This document shows positions 1-8,212 of a DNA stretch of 64,000 nucleotides, piece by piece. The position numbers and the translations under genes are program-made. The notes under the pieces are model-generated. The model was not told the DNA's origin. It saw nothing but the letters and a program-made list of their open reading frames with translations, and searched no databases. The stretch's first letter is position 1, and every line of letters begins with the position of its first letter. Location: the NCBI RefSeq assembly GCF_003668995.1, contig NZ_CP033068.1:4588001-4652000 (forward strand), written 5' to 3'. This stretch comes from Flavobacterium sp. 140616W15 (GTDB lineage: Bacteria; Bacteroidota; Bacteroidia; Flavobacteriales; Flavobacteriaceae).

Positions 1-1359
1 TACGATATACTTGGTAAGCAGTCTAAAGGATTTGAAAATATGATATGCATGTTAAATGCAGGTTCAGATGATTTCTACGCTGGAGGTGGTGGTGCCACAG
101 ATGGTGCAGGAATACATGGTTTTTCAGATTATTCGATTACCCAATCGACAATTCCTCGTAGTTTTTGGGATGATTTTTATCGAGGAATTTTTAGAGCAAA
201 TGTATTGCTTCAAAAGTTACCAGCTGTACCTATGGATGAAGCTAAGAAAGCGAGGTTTACCTCAGAAACAAAGGCTTTACGCGCTTATTATTATTTTGAA
301 TTGATTCGTACTTTCAGAAATGTTCCCTTGATTTTAGAGCCAATACCAACTGCTGATATTTTTAAAGTAGTTCAGGCAACTCCAGAGGCAATATATGCAC
401 AGATAGAGAAAGATTTGAAAGAATCACTTTCGGGATTGCCGATTATAATTACAAACAAGACAGACGAAGCTGGTCGTTTATCACAAGGTGCAGCTAAAGC
501 ATTGTTAGGGAAAGTTTATTTATACCAAGGAAAAGATACATTAGCAGCAGCAGAATTTTTTGATGTAAATGGTACTCCTGGAGGAACAAGTATGTACGGA
601 TACAAACTGGTAGACAATTTTGCGGATTTATGGAAGATAAGTAACAAATTTAATTCAGAAGCCATAATAGAAATTTCTCATACTGATAAAAGTAATGCCG
701 ATTGGGACTTTTGGGGTGGTGGTAAAGATGAGGGGAACTCCGTTTGTATTATGATTGGGCCTAGAGGGTACAACAGATTGGTAAATTCAACTGCACCAGA
801 TTATGTAGCGGGATGGAGTTTTAATACAGTAACTCAGAGATTGTATGATGTATTAAAAGGTGATCCTCGTTTTGATGCTACTATTCTTGATATGAAAGCA
901 CTGAAAGCGGCTAAACAAGCAGATTGGGCTCCTAATTATGAAGATACAGGATATTTTTTGAAAAAATTCATGCCTTTAAAATCTGATATTTCTACTGGAG
1001 GAGGTTCAGCAGATTTAAATTATAAACAAGATGTATATGCGATTCGTTTAGCAGATACTTATTTAATGGAAGCAGAAGCATTGGGGGCTACAGGAATAAG
1101 AGCACAAGCTTTACTAGATGCTGTGAGAGCACGTGTAGGTTTAGGATCAGTTCCAGTTTCTATGGATGCGATTATGTTAGAAAGAAGAAAAGAATTAGCA
1201 GGAGAAGGACACCGCTGGTTCGATTTAGTAAGAACAGGTAGAGCTGCTGCTGCATTAGCTTTTAAAGGATTTATACCAGGCAAAAATGAAATTTGGCCAA
1301 TTCCTATTAAAGAATTAGAAAATACTGAAATTGTTCAAAATCCTAATTATAACAATTAA
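1..1359 (+). CDS. SusD/RagB-type outer-membrane glycan-binding lipoprotein, 5'-truncated by the window edge
   Basis: The reading frame is open from base 1, so the true start and the lipoprotein signal lie outside the window; the first internal Met is at base 40. The visible part has SusD hallmarks: the helical TPR-like stretch with a KALRAYYYFELIRTF motif, a late WFDLVRTGRAAA segment, and the C-terminal WPIPIKELEN...QNPNY signature. SusD proteins cap SusC TonB-dependent transporters and bind oligosaccharides at the cell surface; the susC partner should lie just upstream. Eleven bases separate it from the next lipoprotein gene, so they are probably co-transcribed. The downstream glycoside hydrolases suggest that the ligand is a beta-glucan, which is inference from context. 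Confidence 0.95.
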   Translation, partial: YDILGKQSKGFENMICMLNAGSDDFYAGGGGATDGAGIHGFSDYSITQSTIPRSFWDDFYRGIFRANVLLQKLPAVPMDEAKKARFTSETKALRAYYYFELIRTFRNVPLILEPIPTADIFKVVQATPEAIYAQIEKDLKESLSGLPIIITNKTDEAGRLSQGAAKALLGKVYLYQGKDTLAAAEFFDVNGTPGGTSMYGYKLVDNFADLWKISNKFNSEAIIEISHTDKSNADWDFWGGGKDEGNSVCIMIGPRGYNRLVNSTAPDYVAGWSFNTVTQRLYDVLKGDPRFDATILDMKALKAAKQADWAPNYEDTGYFLKKFMPLKSDISTGGGSADLNYKQDVYAIRLADTYLMEAEALGATGIRAQALLDAVRARVGLGSVPVSMDAIMLERRKELAGEGHRWFDLVRTGRAAAALAFKGFIPGKNEIWPIPIKELENTEIVQNPNYNN

Positions 1360-1370
1360 ATAAAAATCAT

Positions 1371-2255
1371 ATGAGTTTAAATATAATTTTTAAAAAGGGC
1401 ATATACCTACTATTTGTTTTAGTAACATTAGGTTCACTAACAAGTTGTGAGCCAGATACAGCAGGAATGGGGAATGGATTATCAGATCTAAACGTAGATC
1501 CTTCATTTACAATTACACCAGTAGCAGGAAAAGTAAATGTGTATTTATTAGAATCTGGAAAAAAAGATGTTCTAAATTCCTATTGGAAAGTAGGTAAAAC
1601 AGAATATTTTGGAAAAATGGTACTTGAAATTTCTTTACCAGATGCAGGAAAATATACAGTAGAACATACTGCTGTAGGTCGCGGTGGAACGACTAATATT
1701 GCTACCAAAGAAATTGTCGTAGCGACTTCAGATCCAGAGAAAGGAAATCTAGTAAAAGGAGGTAATTTTTCTAATGCTACAGATCAGGCACAATGGACAA
1801 TTTTAAATCTTAATACGAAAGGAGAAGCCTTTTGGTCTTTTGCAAATAGCAGCGCAACAATTCATTCTTCAGGAGGATGGGCTCAGGAAGCAATCTATCA
1901 AGCGATAGATGTTGTAAAAGATAAAGAATATACAATTGATATGTTAGTTTCTAGTTCAAGTGGATCTAGTGATACCTGGTTTGAAGTATATGCAGGAAAA
2001 TCGATGCCAGTTTCGGGTGTTGAATATAAAGATAATAAAGTGATGGGATTGAGCACATGGGATGGTTGTGCAAAAACTGCTTTTTCAGGAATGTTATCTA
2101 TTGTAGGATGTACTAAAAATAGTGTAACAGGAACAGTGAGTAATGTCGTGAAATTTACTGAAACAGGTAAAATCTATTTGTTAATTCGTAGCGGTGGAAG
2201 TGTTTTTACTCCAAGTGGAATTACTGTGACTGATATTGAGTTAAGAGGAAAATAA
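1371..2255 (+). CDS. PUL surface lipoprotein with PKD-like domain (probable surface glycan-binding protein)
   Basis: The 294-residue protein starts with a lipoprotein signal ending in SLTSC (Cys at about residue 26). An Ig/PKD-like beta-sandwich follows (about 45-125), then a beta-rich C-terminal module (about 135-290) resembling a carbohydrate-binding jelly roll. There is no catalytic motif. The gene directly follows susD, the usual place for SusE/SusF-like or SGBP-B proteins that hold polysaccharide at the surface. A strong terminator hairpin follows, so it probably closes the susCD transcript and the enzyme genes start a separate unit. The exact family is unassigned; the binding role is inferred from position and architecture. 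Confidence 0.8.
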   Translation: MSLNIIFKKGIYLLFVLVTLGSLTSCEPDTAGMGNGLSDLNVDPSFTITPVAGKVNVYLLESGKKDVLNSYWKVGKTEYFGKMVLEISLPDAGKYTVEHTAVGRGGTTNIATKEIVVATSDPEKGNLVKGGNFSNATDQAQWTILNLNTKGEAFWSFANSSATIHSSGGWAQEAIYQAIDVVKDKEYTIDMLVSSSSGSSDTWFEVYAGKSMPVSGVEYKDNKVMGLSTWDGCAKTAFSGMLSIVGCTKNSVTGTVSNVVKFTETGKIYLLIRSGGSVFTPSGITVTDIELRGK

Positions 2256-2290
2256 TTAAGAATTGAATTGGTTTTAAGTTAGGTAGTAGA

Positions 2291-2326
2291 ATAGCCCATA
2301 TTCTTTATGACTATGGGCTATTTTTA
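2291..2326 (+). terminator. Rho-independent terminator after the susD-lipoprotein unit
   Basis: A 10-bp perfect stem (ATAGCCCATA with TATGGGCTAT) and an 11-base loop are followed by a T run. It lies 35 bases after the lipoprotein stop and separates the binding-protein genes from the hydrolase genes. Confidence 0.85.
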
Positions 2327-2401
2327 AATCATTTAGATATTAAAAGTTTATTTTATTGACATTGAAAATGCCATTAGAATTTGCGTATTAAAAATTAAAT
2401 A

Positions 2402-3856
2402 ATGAAAAAAAACAGCTATAAGATTTTTTGCTTATTGATTACGTTGACAGCATTTTCGCAACAACAAAAAAATAAGCAAGAGTTTACAACAAAAGGGAAA
2501 AAAATCACAGTTTATACAACAGCAGACAATTCAAAATTAAGAATAACACCAACAGCTAGCTTAGTTTTTTCAGCATCGAAACAGCCTTTGGAAACCGAAA
2601 TAGCCGTTTTTGTAGAACCTAAAAAGACTTTTCAGACTTTTATGGGAATTGGAGGTGCTATTACTGACGCAAGTGCTGAGGTTTTTGCCAAATTGTCGAA
2701 AGAAAAACAAGTTGAATTTTTAAAAGCGTATTACGATACTCAAAATGGGATAGGCTATTCACTGCTAAGAACAACAATACATAGTTCTGATTTTAGCAGC
2801 GAAAGTTACACTTATGTAGAAGAAGGAGATAAAGATTTAAAAACGTTTAATATTAATCATGATAGGCAATACCGCATACCAATGATTAAAGAGGCTATGA
2901 AAACAGCTAATAATAATTTGGTTTTATATGTGGCACCCTGGAGTCCGCCAGCATTTATGAAAAGCAATAAAGACATGTTAAAAGGAGGAACTTTATTGCC
3001 CGAATACAATCAGGCTTGGGCAAATTATTATGTGAAATTTATACAAGCATACGAAAAAGAGGGAATGCCTATTTGGGGAACATCGGTTCAGAATGAGCCA
3101 ATGGCAACGCAAACATGGGAATCGTGTATTTATTCGGCAGAAGCAGAGAGAGATTTTATTAAAAATTTTCTAGGTCCAACAATGAAAAAAGCAGGTTTAG
3201 GCGATAAAAAAATTATTGCTTGGGACCATAATCGTGATTTAATGAACCAAAGAGCTAATGTGATTTATTCAGATCCCGAAGCATCAAAATATGTTTGGGG
3301 AATGGGATTTCATTGGTATGAAACCTGGACAGGCGGAGCGCCAATGTTTGATAATGTAAAACAAGTGAATCAAGATTATCCTGATAAAAAGCTAATGTTT
3401 ACTGAAGGTTGCGTCGAAAAATTTGACGCTGCGAAGTATCAATTTTGGCCAAATGCAGAAAGATATGGAATTTCTATGATTAATGATTTTAATAACGGTA
3501 CAGTGGGATGGACAGACTGGAATGTTCTTTTAGATCAAAATGGAGGGCCAAATCATGTAGGAAATTTTTGCTTTGCCCCAATACATGCAAATACAACTAC
3601 TGGTGAATTAATTTATACACCATCTTATTATTATATTGGGCATTTTTCAAAATTCATTCGCCCAAATGCAAAAAGAGTAAGTACAGCAGTAAGCAGAAGC
3701 TCTTTACTAAGCACATCATTTCTTAACACAGATGGTAAAATGGTTACGGTTGTAATGAATCAAACCGATTTAAGTGTGACTTATAATTTAATTATAGCAT
3801 CAGAAAAAACAGCCGTTACAATACCAGCTCGTGCGATACAAACTTTAGTTTACTAA
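2402..3856 (+). CDS. GH30 family glycoside hydrolase, secreted (probable endo-beta-1,6-glucanase type)
   Basis: The 484-residue protein has a Sec signal (MKKNSYKIFCLLITLTAFSQ). The GH30 TIM barrel runs from about 70 to 410 and a beta-sandwich closes the C-terminus. The predicted acid/base is E232 in SVQNEPMAT and the nucleophile is E335 in LMFTEGCVE; the APWSPPAFMK segment is typical of GH30. Family members cleave beta-1,6-glucan, glucosylceramide or xylan; the neighbouring second GH30, GH5 and GH3 genes point to beta-1,6-glucan, as in Bacteroides yeast-glucan loci. The next gene starts 15 bases downstream. Substrate is inference. Confidence 0.88.
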   Translation: MKKNSYKIFCLLITLTAFSQQQKNKQEFTTKGKKITVYTTADNSKLRITPTASLVFSASKQPLETEIAVFVEPKKTFQTFMGIGGAITDASAEVFAKLSKEKQVEFLKAYYDTQNGIGYSLLRTTIHSSDFSSESYTYVEEGDKDLKTFNINHDRQYRIPMIKEAMKTANNNLVLYVAPWSPPAFMKSNKDMLKGGTLLPEYNQAWANYYVKFIQAYEKEGMPIWGTSVQNEPMATQTWESCIYSAEAERDFIKNFLGPTMKKAGLGDKKIIAWDHNRDLMNQRANVIYSDPEASKYVWGMGFHWYETWTGGAPMFDNVKQVNQDYPDKKLMFTEGCVEKFDAAKYQFWPNAERYGISMINDFNNGTVGWTDWNVLLDQNGGPNHVGNFCFAPIHANTTTGELIYTPSYYYIGHFSKFIRPNAKRVSTAVSRSSLLSTSFLNTDGKMVTVVMNQTDLSVTYNLIIASEKTAVTIPARAIQTLVY

Positions 3857-3871
3857 AAATAAAAGATAAAG

Positions 3872-5341
3872 ATGAATCAATATTTAAATAAAATTATAAA
3901 AGCTACATTATTGGTTGCAATAGTGGTATTGCAGGTAAAATGCTCTTCATCTAGTGATACTACACCAAATTCACCGCCAGCTATAATAGATCCACCAGTT
4001 ACCGTAACAAACGATGTTGATTTTTGGCTAACCAAAGGAGACCAATCCGTATTACTTACTAAACAAAACGGCGTTCTTGGATTTAGCACCACAGCAAATT
4101 CATATGCAAATATAGAAGTAAGTGAATCTCAAAAATACCAAACAATCGATGGTTTCGGTTATACCTTAACAGGAGGGAGTGCTACCGTAATTAATCAATT
4201 AACGACTCAGAAAAAAAAGGATCTTTTGCAAGAATTGTTTGGTTCGACCGAAACATCGATTTCAATAAGCTACATAAGAATAAGTATTGGAGCATCAGAT
4301 TTAAATGCTGCGCCTTTTACCTATAATGATTTGCCAAAAGGAGATACAGATCTTGATTTGATCAAGTTTAGTCTAGATCCTGATAAGAATGGGGTAATAG
4401 CACTTTTGAAAGAAATTTTAGCAATTAATCCAAATATTAAAATTTTAGCAACCCCTTGGTCAGCACCACTTTGGATGAAAGACAAAGATAGTTTTGTTGG
4501 AGGAAGTCTAAAAACACAATATTATGATGTGTATGCAAAATATTTTGTGAAATACATTCAGCAAATGAAAAACGAAGGGATTATAATTGATGCAGTAACT
4601 CCACAAAATGAACCATTGCATGACGGTAATAACCCAAGTATGCATATGACAGCTATAGAGCAAGCCAATTTTATAAAAAATAATTTAGGTCCAGCTTTTA
4701 AGAATGCTAATATCACAACTAAGATTATTGCTTACGATCATAATTGCGATAATATACAATATGCAATGACAATTCTTGGAGACCCTATTGCTAGCCCTTT
4801 TGTAGATGGATCAGCATTTCATTTATATGCTGGAAATATAAATGCTCTTTCAACAGTTCATAATGCTTTCCCAAATAAAAATCTATACTTCACAGAACAG
4901 TTTACCTCATCAACAGGAGAATTTAAAGGAGATTTAAAATGGCATCTTAAAAATGTAATTATTGGGTCAATGCGTAATTGGAGTAAAAATGCATTAGAAT
5001 GGAATTTAGCAAACGACGGATCTTTTGCACCACATACACAAGGAGGTTGCACCACCTGCAAAGGGGCATTAACAGTTAATTCCAATGACTCTTTTAATCG
5101 AAACGTGGCGTATTATATTATAGCTCATGCTTCAAAATTTGTTCCAGTAGGTTCAGTAAGAATCTCGAGTAATATAAGTGGGAATTTGCAAAACGTAGCT
5201 TTTGTCACTCCAGCAGGTAAAAAAGTTTTAATCGTAGAAAACGATGGAGATACCAGCGAGATATTCAATATAAAATTTAACGGAAAGTGGGTTACAACAT
5301 CATTGGACGGAGGTTCAGTTGGGACTTATACTTGGAAATAA
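3872..5341 (+). CDS. GH30 family glycoside hydrolase, lipoprotein
   Basis: The 489-residue protein has a lipobox (LQVKC, Cys at about residue 25) followed by an SSSSD and Pro-rich tether, so it is probably anchored at the cell surface. Its GH30 barrel carries acid/base E247 in TPQNEPLHD and nucleophile E342 in LYFTEQFTS. It is clearly diverged from the preceding GH30 (different loops, plus a GGCTTC insertion near residue 390), so the pair is more likely two specificities or two locations than a recent duplication. It probably makes the first surface cut that feeds the SusCD system. The 15-base upstream spacing implies co-transcription. Confidence 0.88.
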   Translation: MNQYLNKIIKATLLVAIVVLQVKCSSSSDTTPNSPPAIIDPPVTVTNDVDFWLTKGDQSVLLTKQNGVLGFSTTANSYANIEVSESQKYQTIDGFGYTLTGGSATVINQLTTQKKKDLLQELFGSTETSISISYIRISIGASDLNAAPFTYNDLPKGDTDLDLIKFSLDPDKNGVIALLKEILAINPNIKILATPWSAPLWMKDKDSFVGGSLKTQYYDVYAKYFVKYIQQMKNEGIIIDAVTPQNEPLHDGNNPSMHMTAIEQANFIKNNLGPAFKNANITTKIIAYDHNCDNIQYAMTILGDPIASPFVDGSAFHLYAGNINALSTVHNAFPNKNLYFTEQFTSSTGEFKGDLKWHLKNVIIGSMRNWSKNALEWNLANDGSFAPHTQGGCTTCKGALTVNSNDSFNRNVAYYIIAHASKFVPVGSVRISSNISGNLQNVAFVTPAGKKVLIVENDGDTSEIFNIKFNGKWVTTSLDGGSVGTYTWK

Positions 5342-5393
5342 TAGTAGTTAATAATAAGCATCATTTAGAGATTGAATAAATAAAAACAGCTAT

Positions 5394-7136
5394 ATGAAAA
5401 AAATAATATTCCCATTATTAGTATTGTTTTCATTGACATCGTATGGACAAGGATTTTTGCGACAAAACGGGAAAAACATTGTAGATGGACAAGGAAATAA
5501 TATAGTGTTAAGAGGATTAGGATTAGGCGGATGGATGGTTCAGGAAGGGTACATGATTCAGACCGAACCATTTGCAAGTCCGCAATATGTAATAAAACAA
5601 AAAATAACTGATTTGATAGGAATTGAAAAAACGGAAGAGTTTTACAAGGCATATCGAGCCAATGGGATCACTAAAAGAGATATAGATTCGTTAGCCAAAT
5701 GGGGTTTCAACTCTATACGTTTACCAATGCATTATAATTTATATACACCACCAATTGAAGCAGAGAAAAATGGTGAGATCACTTGGATAGAAGAGGGTTT
5801 TACAATGACTGATAACCTATTAAAATGGTGTGCAGAAAATAAAGTATATCTTATTTTAGATCTTCACGCCGCACCTGGAGGACAAGGTAAAGATGCCGCA
5901 ATTTCAGATTATGATGATACAAAACCATCACTTTGGGAAAGTGAAGCCAATCGTAAAAAAATGACCGAATTATGGCGAAAACTAGCTTTACGTTATAAAG
6001 ATAATCCTTGGATTGGAGGGTATGATATTATAAATGAGCCTAATTGGAATTTTACAGGAACAAATAAAAATGGCTGTGATGAAACTTCAAATGCGCCTTT
6101 GCGTGAACTTCAGGTCTCTATTACAAAAGCAATTCGGGAAGTTGATAAAAACCACATGATTATTATTGAAGGAAATTGTTGGGGGAATAATTACAACGGA
6201 ATGTTTCCTTTATGGGATGATAATATGGTTTTGAGTTTTCATAAATATTGGAATTATAATACGACTGCATCAATTCAGAAAATGTTGGATTATAGAGAAC
6301 AATATAATGTGCCGATCTGGATGGGAGAAGGTGGCGAAAATTCGAATGTTTGGTTTAAAGATGCTATTTCTTTATTTGAATCAAATAATATAGGATGGGC
6401 ATTTTGGCCAATGAAGAAAATTGAAAATATTGCAGGAATTGCTTCAGTTACCAAAACGCCAGAATATGAAAAACTACGTCTATATTGGAAAGATGGAGGA
6501 GAGAAACCAAGTCCGGATTTTGCCGAGAAAGCATTAATGCAATTAGCCGAAAATTTTAAATTAGAGAATACCACAATAAAGACAGACGTACTTGACGCAA
6601 TGTTCCGTCAAGTACGTACAAATGACACTAAAAGTTATAAAAAACATGTTTTACCAGGGAAGATATTTGCAACCGAATATGATTTGGGAACAAATGGATT
6701 TGCTTACTCTGATAAAGATTTTGTGAATTATCGCGTAGAAACGGGAACATTTGAAGAATGGAATAAAGGAAAAGCTATGCGAAATGACGGAGTAGATATT
6801 TTACCTTGTAAAGATGATTCTTCAAATGGATATCAGGTATCTTTTATCGAGAATGAGGAGTGGTTGCAATTTACAGTAATAACAAAAGGAGCACAAACAT
6901 TTGATGTTGCTATTCGATATTCTAGTGAAAAAGAAGAAGGAAAATTACATTTGGAAAACGAAATGGGTAAAATTTCTGAAATAAAAACTCTTCCAATAAC
7001 AGGAAATAATGCTACTTGGAGAACAATTATGCTTTCAGGAGTAAAATTGAAAAAGGGAGAAAATAAGATAAAAGTTGTTTTTGATAAGGGCGGATTCAAT
7101 TTGAATTACTTAGATTTTACGGTAGCTAAGAAGTAA
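5394..7136 (+). CDS. GH5 family glycoside hydrolase with C-terminal CBM6-like module
   Basis: The 580-residue protein has a Sec signal (MKKIIFPLLVLFSLTSYGQ). Residues 20-370 form a GH5 barrel starting with the RGLGLGGWMV motif; the acid/base is E215 in DIINEPNW and the nucleophile E312 in IWMGEGGEN. After a linker with a short helical segment (about 375-420), residues 440-578 resemble a CBM6 beta-sandwich (NDGVDI...EWLQFTV...LNYLDF). GH5 enzymes with this architecture act on beta-glucans, exo or endo. It is encoded 52 bases after the second GH30 in the same direction. The exact subfamily and linkage cannot be read from the sequence alone. Confidence 0.85.
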   Translation: MKKIIFPLLVLFSLTSYGQGFLRQNGKNIVDGQGNNIVLRGLGLGGWMVQEGYMIQTEPFASPQYVIKQKITDLIGIEKTEEFYKAYRANGITKRDIDSLAKWGFNSIRLPMHYNLYTPPIEAEKNGEITWIEEGFTMTDNLLKWCAENKVYLILDLHAAPGGQGKDAAISDYDDTKPSLWESEANRKKMTELWRKLALRYKDNPWIGGYDIINEPNWNFTGTNKNGCDETSNAPLRELQVSITKAIREVDKNHMIIIEGNCWGNNYNGMFPLWDDNMVLSFHKYWNYNTTASIQKMLDYREQYNVPIWMGEGGENSNVWFKDAISLFESNNIGWAFWPMKKIENIAGIASVTKTPEYEKLRLYWKDGGEKPSPDFAEKALMQLAENFKLENTTIKTDVLDAMFRQVRTNDTKSYKKHVLPGKIFATEYDLGTNGFAYSDKDFVNYRVETGTFEEWNKGKAMRNDGVDILPCKDDSSNGYQVSFIENEEWLQFTVITKGAQTFDVAIRYSSEKEEGKLHLENEMGKISEIKTLPITGNNATWRTIMLSGVKLKKGENKIKVVFDKGGFNLNYLDFTVAKK

Positions 7137-7262
7137 AATGTTTTAAAAAAAAGCAAAGTAAAATATATAAAAGAATTTGTAATTAATATTTTTGCTAGAT
7201 TAGTTTCCCCATGAGATGCTTCAGATTAAACAGGAGCTATAATGGATTAAAAAACCTTAATT

Positions 7263-8098
7263 ATGAAAAGAATAAACAAGTTAGTTGCTCTACTATTATT
7301 TTTGTCCTTTTGTGGGACTTATGGGCAAAATTTAAAAATAATGACATACAATATCCGTTTAGATGTTGCCTCAGACGGAGAAAATGCATGGCCAAACCGC
7401 AAAGATTTTTTCACGTCACAAATACAATTTTATGCTCCAGATGTATTTGGAGTACAAGAAGCAATGCCAAACCAAGTTAACGATATTGCAACTGCATTAC
7501 CAAGTTACAATCATGTAGGTATTGCTCGAGAAGGAGATGGTAAAGGCGAATCATCTTCTATATTCTATAAAAAAGATAGATTTTTAGTGCAACAATCCAA
7601 TACATTTTGGCTTTCACAAACTCCAGATGTAATCTCGAAAGGATGGGATGCAGCTTACAATAGAGTTTGTACATATGCACTTTTTAAGGATTTAAAAACT
7701 AAAAAATATTTTGGGTTTTTAATACTCATCTTGACCATATTGGGGAAGAGGCAAGAACCAAAGGTCTAGAGCTTATTTTGTCTAAAATAGAAAAAGTAAA
7801 TACTAAAGGATATCCTGTGTTTCTCATGGGAGATTTTAATTCAGAACCTACTGAAGAGCGTATTATTTCCTTGAAAAGAAGAATGAATGATACTCGTGAA
7901 ATATCCGAAGAAAAACCTTTTGGACCATCTGGAACCTTTAATGACTTTAAGCATGATCAACCAGTTACACTATTACTAGATTATATTTTTATTTCTAAAA
8001 ACAGCAATCTAAAAATAAAAAAGCATGCGGTTTTAAGTGATTCAATAGATTTAAAATACCCATCGGATCATTTCCCAGTGCTAATTGAAATTAATTAA
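7263..8098 (+). pseudogene. Endonuclease/exonuclease/phosphatase family secreted protein, interrupted by a -1 frameshift
   Basis: The first frame (7263-7769) has a Sec signal ending in GTYGQ, the start of an EEP fold (LKIMTYNIRLD, GVQEAMPNQV), and then runs off. Continuing in the other frame from about 7712 restores the expected FWVFNTHLDHIGEEART, GDFNSEP and SDHFPVLIEI motifs to 8098. Adding one T in the TTTT run at 7709-7712 gives an uninterrupted 278-residue protein of normal length. EEP proteins often occur in Bacteroidota glycan loci and may act as phosphodiesterases or phosphatases. It is either a recent pseudogene or a base-call error; conservation of all motifs on both sides favours a very recent event or an error. 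Confidence 0.85.
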
Positions 8099-8212
8099 GC
8101 CATGCTTTTATAAGTTTTAAACTATTGAGGGTTTTGGATTTTCATCAAATAATTGAAGTGTTGAAAACTATCAATGAATTATAAAAATCAATATCAAATT
8201 AATATTTGTTTT

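Noticed and set aside
7211..7480. Plus-strand frame of 89 codons overlapping the EEP gene
   Set aside because: It overlaps the signal peptide of a clear gene in another frame, with unnatural composition.
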